From the NCBI GenBank assembly GCA_963669295.1, contig OY769938.1, positions 4,340,001 to 4,404,000 on the forward strand: DNA of 64,000 bases. The letters run 5' to 3'. Position numbers and translations under genes: made by a program. Shown here in pieces: positions 16,643 to 25,060 of this stretch. Under the pieces are notes generated by a model that saw only the letters and a program-made list of their open reading frames with translations, searched no databases and was not told the DNA's origin. Source of the DNA: G963669295 sp963669295 (lineage in GTDB: Bacteria; Bacteroidota; Bacteroidia; Flavobacteriales_D; CALLUQ01). Every line of letters starts with the position of its first letter. Position 1 is the stretch's first letter.

Positions 16643-19066
16643 ATGCCCATTATGCCCTCTACTTTTCGCCTGTTAACCCTTGTATTCATCAGCTGTTTTT
16701 CTTTTGGCTTTGTTCATGCGCAAACCGGTCAGGTAAGTGGTACCATTACCGATGGTACTGATCCACTGCCTTATGCTACGGTGGTATTAAAAAAGGCCAA
16801 CGACTCTTCCATGGTAAAAGCAGAAATCACCAACATGGATGGCGCCTATGCGTTTAAGCAAATGCAGTACGACCGCTATTTTGTTGAAGTATCGTATGTA
16901 GGTATGACTGCCTATACTTCGGAAGCTTTTGATTTGAACCAGGCAGAGTTTAAGCAGGCACCTGTTGCTATGTCTACAGCGGTAGAGTTGGAGGGGGTAG
17001 ATGTGGTAGCCATGCGCCCGATGGTAGAAGTGTTGGCCGATAAAACGGTATTTAATGTAGAAAATACGCTTAATGCTACCGGAACCAATGGATTTGAGTT
17101 GTTGCGCAAAGCTCCGGGCGTGGTGATCGACAACAATAACAATGTAATTTTAGAAGGAAAAACGGGGGTGCAAGTGTACATCAATGGCAAGCCATCGCCA
17201 TTGGCAGGCGACGACCTCATCAACTTCTTGCGTTCGCTGCAGTCGTCCGACATCGAATCGATTGAAATCATTACCCAGCCTTCGGCCAAATACGATGCAG
17301 CAGGCAATGCGGGGATCATTGACATTAAATTGAAAAAAGACAAAAACCTGGGCACTAATGGTACTGTAGCCGGTGGAGTAGAACGAGGGAGAAATACTCG
17401 TTACAACTCTTCCATTTCGTTGAACAACCGCACGAAAAAGGTCAACTTGTATGGCAACTATAGCAACAACCTTGGCGACCGATGGAACGAAATTAACCTG
17501 TACCGTACCCAGGAAGGTGTACGCTACGATGCGGAAACCGAAATGATCAACAGCAACGAAGCTCACAATGTACGTGCTGGTATTGACGTATTTCCTCACC
17601 GAAACCACACAGTAGGCGTGTTGTTAAATGCCAACATTTTTGATAGCGACATGACGGGAAGCACTATTACGCCCATCACTCCTTTAAGTACCGGGCAGGT
17701 GAGCAGCATTTTGGTGGCCAACAACGAAGCAACTAGCGACAACTCTAATATGGCCGGAAACTTCAACTACATGTTTGCCGATACCAGTGGCCACGAATTG
17801 GGCATGGATTTCGACTACGGGCAATATGAGCGAGACAACCTCAGCTACCAGCCCAACGAATACCTCGACCCCAATGGAGAGTTGTTGTTGCAATCGAACA
17901 ACTACCGCATGAAAACGCTTACAGTGATTGATATTGTTACCGCAAAAATCGATTACAGCCAAAACCTGTTTGGTGGTAAGTTTAGCTTTGGTGGCAAGTA
18001 TTCGAACATTGAAACGGCCAATACGTTTCAGTTTTACGATGTAACCAATAATGGCGATGTGTTGAATGCTGATCGTAGCAACGTGTTTGATTATACCGAA
18101 AACATCAATGCCGGGTATGTGAACTTTAACAAGAAAGTGAAGAAGGTAAGTGTACAAGTTGGGGTACGTGCCGAGCAAACCATTTCGGAAGGCATTTTAA
18201 CCAGTACTCAATCGAGTGTAAACGATCGGGTAAAACGTAACTATTTAGATTGGTTCCCGAGTGGTGGTGTTTCTTATGCGCCTAATTTCAAGCACTCCTG
18301 GGCATTGAACTACAGCCGACGAATTCAACGGCCCAACTATCAATCGCTCAACCCATTTGAAAGTCAGTTGACAGAATTGGATTTCAGGCGTGGCAATCCT
18401 TTCTTGCAGCCGCAGTACACCAATAATGTAAAGCTGTCGCATACCTTCAAGTATCGTATGACCACCTCTATTGGATACAGTCGTGTAGATGATTTCTTTG
18501 CGGAGGTGACCGACACCCTGGGCAATGGGAGCAACTTTATTATGACGCGCAATATTGCCAATCAAGATATATACAGCTTTGGGTTCAGCTACCCGTTTGA
18601 AGTGAAGAAATGGTGGAGTGTATACATGAACATCAATGCCTTCCATGCGTCGTATACTGCCAGCGATGAAAAATATCAGGCGGTGGACCAGAGTACGTTC
18701 AACTTGTTTGCTCAAAACTCTTTCTTACTGCCGAAGAACTTTAAGTTTGAAGTATCGGGTTGGTACAGTTCGCCTTCGGTATGGGGAGGTACTTACCTTA
18801 CCAAGAGCATGGGGTCGTTAGACATGGCAGTGCAAAAAACATTGGCCGACGATAAGTTAAATGTTCGATTGGCCGTGGCCGACATCTTTTATACCGCTCC
18901 CTGGCGAGCCGAGGGCCGTTTTGGCGACTTGTACATTACTGGCAATGGTGGTTGGGAAAGCAGGGTAGTGCGCTTGAATGTAAGTTACCGTTTTGGTAGC
19001 AATGAAGTAAAGAAAACCCGTAACCGCAAAACCGGATTGGAAGAAGAAGGCAGCAGGGTGCAGTAG
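16643..19066 (+). CDS. TonB-dependent-receptor-like outer-membrane beta-barrel protein
   Basis: About 807 residues; ATG 16643 or 16652 gives a signal peptide ending VHAQ. Domains in order: carboxypeptidase-regulatory-like Ig domain (GQVSGTITDGTDPLPYATVV, about 30-110); plug domain (about 120-225, with LLRKAPGVVIDNNNNVILEG and VQVYINGKPSPL); and an outer-membrane barrel of the OMP_b-brl_3 type ending in an aromatic strand and a basic tail. No TonB box is evident, and the plug followed by this barrel type is usually annotated 'outer membrane beta-barrel family / TonB-dependent receptor'. Transport substrate unknown. It is transcribed alone and ends at a GGAGAGC terminator. Confidence 0.9.
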   Translation: MPIMPSTFRLLTLVFISCFSFGFVHAQTGQVSGTITDGTDPLPYATVVLKKANDSSMVKAEITNMDGAYAFKQMQYDRYFVEVSYVGMTAYTSEAFDLNQAEFKQAPVAMSTAVELEGVDVVAMRPMVEVLADKTVFNVENTLNATGTNGFELLRKAPGVVIDNNNNVILEGKTGVQVYINGKPSPLAGDDLINFLRSLQSSDIESIEIITQPSAKYDAAGNAGIIDIKLKKDKNLGTNGTVAGGVERGRNTRYNSSISLNNRTKKVNLYGNYSNNLGDRWNEINLYRTQEGVRYDAETEMINSNEAHNVRAGIDVFPHRNHTVGVLLNANIFDSDMTGSTITPITPLSTGQVSSILVANNEATSDNSNMAGNFNYMFADTSGHELGMDFDYGQYERDNLSYQPNEYLDPNGELLLQSNNYRMKTLTVIDIVTAKIDYSQNLFGGKFSFGGKYSNIETANTFQFYDVTNNGDVLNADRSNVFDYTENINAGYVNFNKKVKKVSVQVGVRAEQTISEGILTSTQSSVNDRVKRNYLDWFPSGGVSYAPNFKHSWALNYSRRIQRPNYQSLNPFESQLTELDFRRGNPFLQPQYTNNVKLSHTFKYRMTTSIGYSRVDDFFAEVTDTLGNGSNFIMTRNIANQDIYSFGFSYPFEVKKWWSVYMNINAFHASYTASDEKYQAVDQSTFNLFAQNSFLLPKNFKFEVSGWYSSPSVWGGTYLTKSMGSLDMAVQKTLADDKLNVRLAVADIFYTAPWRAEGRFGDLYITGNGGWESRVVRLNVSYRFGSNEVKKTRNRKTGLEEEGSRVQ

Positions 19067-19085
19067 TGTGGATGATATGATATTG

Positions 19086-19115
19086 AAAAGGAGAGCTGGT
19101 GGCTCTCCTTTTTTT
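19086..19115. terminator. Terminator with GGAGAGC stem
   Basis: AAAAGGAGAGC-TGGTG-GCTCTCCTTTT followed by further T residues. Fourth copy of this stem type, 20 bp after the barrel gene stop. Confidence 0.9.
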
Positions 19116-19185
19116 GTTAGGGTAAGGTTTCCTTTCCTTTTTTTTAAGCTCACTTACTTGTTTTCAAAGCATGGCATTTACCATA

Positions 19186-19270
19186 TGTGACAAAATCATT
19201 TCGTCACACACTGATGTGTTTTTAAAGCACTGTAGATCACTTTACCCCTTTTTTAATGTGATTCATCACA
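19186..19270. promoter_or_regulatory. Two TGTGA/TCACA inverted repeats upstream of the S74/T9SS gene
   Basis: TGTGAC-N11-GTCACA at 19186-19208 and TGTGAT-TC-ATCACA at 19257-19270. The half-sites resemble Crp/Fnr-family half-sites, but the spacings (11 and 2 between hexamers) differ from the usual Crp layout. Possible operators for the gene at 19353. Confidence 0.35.
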
Positions 19271-19352
19271 ATTCGTGGTTATTACTGTTTTTGTGTTGAT
19301 GCTGTTCCTTAGATTGAATAATGGAATTCTAATCACTAAAACTAAACATGCT

Positions 19353-22300
19353 ATGAAGAAAATTGTAATAATGTGTCTATGTCTTTGTTACTTTTTACCC
19401 TTTGCAATTGCACAAAGCTCGTCACCCAATAACATTCAAAACATTCCTCAAACTAAATACCTTGGTTTTTTAAACAATAGAGGGGTATCTGTTCGGACAG
19501 CAAATATTCCTCGAATGTGGGTAAATCCTAATGGAACTTTATATAATTCTATTCCAACATCTGGTTATATAGGTATTGGAGAAGACCCAACGGATGTGCG
19601 TTCACGCCTTACCATAACTGGGGGAAACAATACGCCATTTAGTGGGGGGGGCTATCGTGCCTGGATGAAAACAGGAACTTTTTGCCTTGAAAATTCGGAT
19701 AATGCTTATTTTGGATTAAAAGAAGAAGGAGTTAATAGAAGTGATGCTGTATTAGCATTTGGAGATGATCCCGCTGGTTTTCCGACACCACGAAACAACT
19801 TTCGTATCATGTTTGTTCAAACGGGTAATCCAAACGACAACCACCTTGAATTGGCAAGGTATACTGCAAACGGCAATATAGGTTTTGGCTCAGTATTTGG
19901 CGATAATGCTAACATTGTTCCTCATAACCTATTGCATTTAAATCATAATGGAACGCGTCCTACTCACTTGCAAATTTCAAATCAAAATGGTACTGGACAG
20001 CAAGCAACAGATGGGCTGAAGTTAGGTGTAGAAGGATTGGCTGGAGGACAGGCAGGACTTTTACAATGGCAAGAAAATACACCATTTGTTATTCGAACTG
20101 ATTGGAATAATACGGGTGGTGGTACAGCTCAAGGAGAAAGGGTGCGTATTTCGAGCATCTCTTCAACTGGTGTACCGCTTCCAGCATCTCCTCTGGATGG
20201 AAACATAACACGTGTAGCTATTAGCCATAGAGGGAGTCAACCTATCACAGAACCCCGTAGTTTATTGCACTTAGGTTACAACACAGGTGGGATAATTCCA
20301 GGGACGGCTGATGGATGGCGTGATTGGATGGATGTAGGTACATTTACTTCACAAGCTACAGATAATATGTATGTAGGGTTGAAAAGAGAAGGAGGCTTTT
20401 TTGATGATCGCCATGATGCTGTTATTAATTGGGGGGATAATCAAGATGCTTTGGGGCCTTTTGATGTTGGGCCTGATAACTTACGTTTTATTTTCACTTC
20501 AACATTGGGCTTTGGTGCTGGAGACCCGGTTTCTCAATCGAATGATGGACTGGAAGTTGGTCGATTTGACCCAACTCAAGACAACAATGGATTGGCCGAT
20601 TCTTATGGTAAATTTGGAGTAGGAGACTTTTATACTACTGGTATACCTGTTACGCACAAACTTCATGTACGGGGAAACGGCCGTTTTGAATATGTGCCTG
20701 ATCATGTAGATGCTGAATACCTTATACTTGGAAAAGAACAAGATGCTGGAAATAACCCTGATGATATAGCATTAAGAAAACTGGCTTTTCCGAATGATAA
20801 TACACAGGTATTGTTGGGTGATGGCACCTGGGGTACTGTTTCTAGCATTACCGATAATCAACAGATTCAATTTTTTGGTGTTGATTGTACTACTAATGAG
20901 CTTACCCTTGATCTTGAAAATGGTGGTCCTCCTCAAACAGTCGACTTGTCTTGTATTGCAGGAACAGATGACCAACAGCTACAGGCCGTTGATTATGATT
21001 GTACGACCGGACAACTAAGCGTAACGCTTGAAAATGGAGGCACTCAAGTTGCTGACCTATCTTGTATTGATGGCACTGATGACCAACAGATCCAATTTTT
21101 TGACATTGATTGTAATACCAATGAACTTACCCTTACGCTTGAAGATGGAGGCACACAAACAGCTGACTTGTCATGCATAAGTGGCACAGATGATCAGGAA
21201 ATTCAGTTTTTTGATTACGATTGTGACAACGAGATACTTACGCTTACGCTTGAAGATGGAGGCACTCAAGTTGCTGACCTATCTTGTATTGATGGCACTG
21301 ATGACCAACAGATCCAATTTTTTGACATTAATTGCAATACCAATGAACTTACCCTTACGCTTGAAGATGGAGGTACACAAACAGCTGACTTATCATGCAT
21401 AGGTGGCACAGATGATCAGGAAATTCAGTTTTTTGATTACGATTGTGACAACGAGTTACTTACGCTTACGCTTGAAGATGGCGGTACTCAAGTTGCTGAC
21501 CTATCTTGTATTGATGGTACTGATGATCAACAATTGCAATTATTTGATTTTGATTGTGCGACTGGTCAATTAACCATTGCATTAGAAGATGGTGGTACTC
21601 AAGTTGCTGATCTATCCTGTCTTGGTGGTGGTGGAGCAGGCCTATTGGATGCACATAATGGCACTTCTGAAAGTAATATTAACCCGGGTTGGGTAGCTTT
21701 TGGGCAGGACTTAAATGAATTAGGCGACCCTGGTAGGCTATTGAATAACCGGGAAGTGCCGATGAATAACAATAACATTTATTTTACGGATGATGGTGCC
21801 ACAAATACAGGTCAAAATAGAATTGGAATGGGAACTACCAGTGCTCAAGGTCGTTTGCACGTAAAAGTGAATGATCAAATTTCAGAAAACCTACCAAAAG
21901 GAATTGTTGTAGATAACGATCAAGTGGCTTCCAATGGAGTAACACAAGGGTTGAACATAAACATGTCGGGCGACAACATTTTGAATACCGGAGCATGGTT
22001 GGTGATTAATGGAGCAGGAACCAATACAGGTTTGGATACTAGAATTGATGGAGGAGTAACCAGTAACGGTTTATTTGGTAGAGCAACTGATGCTACCAAT
22101 GGTAACAATGGGGTAGTAGGAGAAGCGGTTTCTTTTAATGTGTTCACTAACGTTAACACTGCCGTACGCGGTGTGGCCAGGTATGGCAGAACAAATTATG
22201 GTGGCTTCTTTGAAGGAAGTGGAAATACCAATGGAGCAAGTTCATCGAATTATGGTGTTTATGCCCGTGCCTTAGGTACAGGGGTAAATAATTATGGCAT

Positions 22301-23087
22301 TTATGCCACTGCTCAAGGAGGAACGGTTGAGAATTGGGCAGCTTATTTCAATGGGAGTGGTTTCTTATCGGCATCAATGTGGATGTACTCTGATCAAAGA
22401 TTGAAGAAGGATGTGAATGACATAGAAAATGCGACGAATATTATTGAGCATTTAAGCCCTAAAACATATGAATTCAAGCATGAAGAATATCCATCAATTG
22501 TATTAAGTGAAGGGAAACAGTTTGGGTTGATAGCGCAGGAGGTAGAAAAAGTACTCCCCAACCTGGTAAAACCAGTAGTACATCCTGCTGAATACGATGA
22601 GAATGGAAATGAAGTTTCTGCACCAATTGAGTTAAAAGGTATTAACTATGATGGTTTTATCCCCATCCTCATCCAGGGGCATAAAGAACAACAAAATTAC
22701 ATCAAAGAGTTAGAAGCTAAGGTTGAAGCCATGGATGATCGTTTGGCGAAACTGGAAGAGTTATTAACGACAGGAGCTGAGTTAAAAATGGATGATCAGG
22801 CACAGTCTGTTACCCTTGAGGATGTAAAGTCGATTGTACTGAACCAAAACGTACCCAACCCTTTTGCAGAAAGAACAACCATTTCTTACACCATTCCTGC
22901 TGAAGTAAGCAAGGCGCAAATTCATTTTTACAACGAATTAGGAGCACTTATCAATACGGTGGAGATTGCTGAAAGAGGCGACGGACAGATTAATGTTTAT
23001 GCGCAAGATCTTAGTGATGGCATATACACCTATTCGTTAGTAGCAGATGGGAAAGTAATTACATCAAAGCGCATGATTAAAAACTAG
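19353..23087 (+). CDS. Large secreted repeat protein with S74 chaperone domain and T9SS sorting domain
   Basis: 1244 residues from the ATG at 19353, which begins a good signal peptide (MKKIVIMCLCLCYFLPFAIA); an in-frame upstream start would add 26 residues lacking signal character. The first 500 residues are beta-rich with repeated H-R/N-x-G segments. Residues 503-757 are seven repeats of about 37 residues (QIQFFD-x-DC ... LTLTLEDGGTQ-x-ADLSC), each with two Cys. A fibre-like region follows, then the S74 domain at SDQRLKKDV (Ser1013) with FGLIAQEVEKVLPNLV, a coiled coil, and a T9SS type A domain (about 1165-1244). It looks like a trimeric surface fibre or adhesin exported by T9SS. Two palindromes lie upstream and a strong terminator downstream. 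Confidence 0.9.
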   Translation: MKKIVIMCLCLCYFLPFAIAQSSSPNNIQNIPQTKYLGFLNNRGVSVRTANIPRMWVNPNGTLYNSIPTSGYIGIGEDPTDVRSRLTITGGNNTPFSGGGYRAWMKTGTFCLENSDNAYFGLKEEGVNRSDAVLAFGDDPAGFPTPRNNFRIMFVQTGNPNDNHLELARYTANGNIGFGSVFGDNANIVPHNLLHLNHNGTRPTHLQISNQNGTGQQATDGLKLGVEGLAGGQAGLLQWQENTPFVIRTDWNNTGGGTAQGERVRISSISSTGVPLPASPLDGNITRVAISHRGSQPITEPRSLLHLGYNTGGIIPGTADGWRDWMDVGTFTSQATDNMYVGLKREGGFFDDRHDAVINWGDNQDALGPFDVGPDNLRFIFTSTLGFGAGDPVSQSNDGLEVGRFDPTQDNNGLADSYGKFGVGDFYTTGIPVTHKLHVRGNGRFEYVPDHVDAEYLILGKEQDAGNNPDDIALRKLAFPNDNTQVLLGDGTWGTVSSITDNQQIQFFGVDCTTNELTLDLENGGPPQTVDLSCIAGTDDQQLQAVDYDCTTGQLSVTLENGGTQVADLSCIDGTDDQQIQFFDIDCNTNELTLTLEDGGTQTADLSCISGTDDQEIQFFDYDCDNEILTLTLEDGGTQVADLSCIDGTDDQQIQFFDINCNTNELTLTLEDGGTQTADLSCIGGTDDQEIQFFDYDCDNELLTLTLEDGGTQVADLSCIDGTDDQQLQLFDFDCATGQLTIALEDGGTQVADLSCLGGGGAGLLDAHNGTSESNINPGWVAFGQDLNELGDPGRLLNNREVPMNNNNIYFTDDGATNTGQNRIGMGTTSAQGRLHVKVNDQISENLPKGIVVDNDQVASNGVTQGLNINMSGDNILNTGAWLVINGAGTNTGLDTRIDGGVTSNGLFGRATDATNGNNGVVGEAVSFNVFTNVNTAVRGVARYGRTNYGGFFEGSGNTNGASSSNYGVYARALGTGVNNYGIYATAQGGTVENWAAYFNGSGFLSASMWMYSDQRLKKDVNDIENATNIIEHLSPKTYEFKHEEYPSIVLSEGKQFGLIAQEVEKVLPNLVKPVVHPAEYDENGNEVSAPIELKGINYDGFIPILIQGHKEQQNYIKELEAKVEAMDDRLAKLEELLTTGAELKMDDQAQSVTLEDVKSIVLNQNVPNPFAERTTISYTIPAEVSKAQIHFYNELGALINTVEIAERGDGQINVYAQDLSDGIYTYSLVADGKVITSKRMIKN
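20859..21624 (+). repeat. Seven 111-bp tandem repeats, including a 222-bp duplication
   Basis: Seven consecutive 37-codon units. Units 3-4 and 5-6 are near-identical as a pair: GACCAACAGATCCAA occurs at 21081 and again at 21303, exactly 222 bp apart, so a two-unit block was duplicated recently. Outer units are more diverged. Confidence 0.95.
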
Positions 23088-23102
23088 AAAAGAAATCATA
23101 TT

Positions 23103-23137
23103 AAAAAGCCCACTTGAGGATATCAAGTGGGCTTTTT
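23103..23137. terminator. Bidirectional terminator between convergent genes
   Basis: Stem AAAAAGCCCACTTGA / TCAAGTGGGCTTTTT (15 bp, perfect) with loop GGATA, located between the S74/T9SS gene and the convergent LytTR gene. Confidence 0.93.
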
Positions 23138-23155
23138 TATTGTAAATAACTCCCC

Positions 23156-23884
23156 TTACAACCTCACCCGTGCCAATGTGGCGAGATACGTTTGCCCTAC
23201 CTTAATGATAGTGTTGTTCACAGTAATGGTTTTAGCGCATTTTTGCTCAATGCAATCGGTACGTACAATGTAAGACCGATGCACGCGTACATACATTTCA
23301 GGGTCGGGAACCAGCTCCAGAAAGTTGGAAATCTTTTCGCGGGTAACATGGCGGCCGTTTTCCGTATAGATTTCTAAATAGTTGCCCGAAGCCTTGGCAT
23401 AGAAGATATCAGTCGATTTGATTTTTACATCGTTCCCGTTTTCTCGTATCACCAGGTGGTTTTCTTTGCATTTTAGGTATTCCTGAAATCGTTGCATCAG
23501 AGAAGAGCTCACGCCTTTATTGCGTTGCAATGCTTTGTGTTGTAGCACCAACATCACCAATAGCAATGCCACAATGCCGGCCGTTAATTCGAACCAGGTA
23601 GATTGGTAAAAAGGGGGGGGAATAACAATGGGAAATTCTGTATGCTCCTCTTTCCAGGTGCCATTGTTGTATGTCTGTATTTTAAGTGTATACTCGCCTG
23701 GGGGCAGCTGCTGATATAGTTCCTCTAAATTGGAGATATAATGCCAACCCGGCTCCAGCTCAAAAGCTTCATACCTGTAGGCAACAGCATTTGCTTCAGG
23801 GGGTAATGCATTTGTTTTTTGTGCCATTAAACAACAACCATGAAGGCACAGCATGGCCAATAAATACAATCGAGTTATCATCAT
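23156..23884 (-). CDS. Membrane-anchored LytTR DNA-binding protein with periplasmic Y_Y_Y domain
   Basis: 242 residues from the ATG at 23884. Order: signal peptide (about 1-22); a Y_Y_Y-type Ig-like domain (about 35-95, with YRYEAFELEPGWHYI and LPPGEYTLKIQTYN); one transmembrane helix (about 96-115, ELTAGIVALLLVMLVLQ); then a LytTR DNA-binding domain (about 138-240, with IFYAKASGNYLEIYT and RVHRSYIVRTDCI). In propeller-type sensor kinases the Y_Y_Y domain follows the propeller and precedes the membrane helix; here propeller, kinase and receiver are all absent, so the protein would couple a periplasmic domain directly to DNA binding. It lies about 400 bp downstream, on the same strand, of a full kinase/LytTR pair and may have arisen from such a system. 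Confidence 0.85.
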   Translation of the reverse strand: MMITRLYLLAMLCLHGCCLMAQKTNALPPEANAVAYRYEAFELEPGWHYISNLEELYQQLPPGEYTLKIQTYNNGTWKEEHTEFPIVIPPPFYQSTWFELTAGIVALLLVMLVLQHKALQRNKGVSSSLMQRFQEYLKCKENHLVIRENGNDVKIKSTDIFYAKASGNYLEIYTENGRHVTREKISNFLELVPDPEMYVRVHRSYIVRTDCIEQKCAKTITVNNTIIKVGQTYLATLARVRL

Positions 23885-24298
23885 AATTAGCAATTACATT
23901 CCATCAATGGATTGCTACAGTAGATTTACAACTAACGATCATCTCCATAGAGAAGATCTTCAAATAAATGGGGGCGGAATGTACTGCCACGGATAAATGG
24001 CAGTTTTCATTCTTGCAGAATGAAGGGGGGCGTTAAAATTTTCAGGTTAGCCGCTGTTTAATCCATTATACATGGAAAAACAGTTTGAGTAGCCTGGTTG
24101 GTTTAGTGGTAAGTTCATAGTGTAGGTTATTAGCTTTTCTATTATAACGAGAAAGTTAGTAAAAGGTTGCGTGGTTTATACGTATTTTTGTTAAGCTTTT
24201 GGATAATACCCATACATAGCATTATAGTTATTACAACAGAGAGGTTGTTTACCCAACCCTTTCAAGCAAACCACATTGATCCAAAAAGTTGGACAGCG
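23885..24298. other. 414-bp gene-free interval
   Basis: AT-rich spacer between two minus-strand LytTR genes; presumably carries the promoter of the membrane-anchored LytTR gene. No RNA gene, repeat or strong hairpin was seen. Confidence 0.4.
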
Positions 24299-25060
24299 TT
24301 AAGCATGGTTGTTATATAGCCAATCAAAGAAATTGGCTTTCCTCAATCGCGACAATTCTAGCTTTTCCCCTGTGGTTAGCTTAACATAGGGTTTCGACGA
24401 TTTTCTTATGGATTGAATTACAGATCGATTGACGATGTGCGATTTATGAATTCGAAAAAACGATTCGCCACAAATCATTTCTTCGAACTCCTTCAATGTT
24501 TTTGCACTTATATAGTGCCGGTCGTGTGTAATTATTTTGGTGTAATTCCGGTCGCCCTGAAGTCGAATGATGTCAGAAAACTTCAATACAAGCTTGGTAT
24601 CTTCCAGGTTAATAACAAGTTGTTTCGGCTCATCCGTTGTTGTTTCACGATCAGAAAGCAACTGATTGAGCAATTCATGCTGTGCTCTTATGTCTTTGTC
24701 TTTTTGAAACTGTGCTTTAAATTTATCGATGATGCTCCATACCTCATTTGGTCCTATTGGTTTAAGAATGTAATCCAACGCAGAAAGCTTAATGGCCTTT
24801 ATGGCATAATTATCGAAAGCGGTGGTGAACACTACTTTGATGTCGGATAAGTCGGCCTCGTTGTATAACTCCAGTCCATTTTTATGGGGCATATGAATGT
24901 CTAAAAAAATAAGGTCTGGTTTTTTTTCAGCAATAGATCGTACTGCTTTATCAATAGTGTCGACTACAACAATGTCGAATGCTTCTTGCTGAACCATTAA
25001 AATGGAGATGAGCATTTCGCGAGCGTTAGGCTCATCATCAACGATCAATAACTTATACAT
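24299..25060 (-). CDS. LytTR-family response regulator
   Basis: 253 residues. Receiver domain about 1-120, with the acidic pair Asp8-Asp9, phospho-acceptor Asp54 (LIFLDIHMP), the T/S switch (VVFTTAFDNYA) and LKP Lys. A LytTR DNA-binding domain occupies about 145-250 (IIRLQGDRNYTKIIT, FRIHKSHIVNRS). It overlaps the 3' end of the upstream kinase gene by 8 bp, so the two are translationally coupled and surely cognate. The target genes are unknown; the GH16/T9SS gene on the other side of the kinase and the S74/T9SS gene nearby are candidates. Confidence 0.95.
   Translation of the reverse strand: MYKLLIVDDEPNAREMLISILMVQQEAFDIVVVDTIDKAVRSIAEKKPDLIFLDIHMPHKNGLELYNEADLSDIKVVFTTAFDNYAIKAIKLSALDYILKPIGPNEVWSIIDKFKAQFQKDKDIRAQHELLNQLLSDRETTTDEPKQLVINLEDTKLVLKFSDIIRLQGDRNYTKIITHDRHYISAKTLKEFEEMICGESFFRIHKSHIVNRSVIQSIRKSSKPYVKLTTGEKLELSRLRKANFFDWLYNNHA

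Noticed and set aside
17150..18715. Several 150-codon minus-strand frames inside the TonB-type barrel gene
   Set aside because: They lie opposite well-conserved plug and barrel sequence and have no recognisable content.
20859..21624. Possible CRISPR array in the 111-bp repeats
   Set aside because: Repeats are contiguous and coding, with protein-level conservation.
24098..24120. tRNA-like D-arm sequence (GGTTTAGTGGTAAG)
   Set aside because: No matching anticodon or T-arm follows, so there is no cloverleaf.
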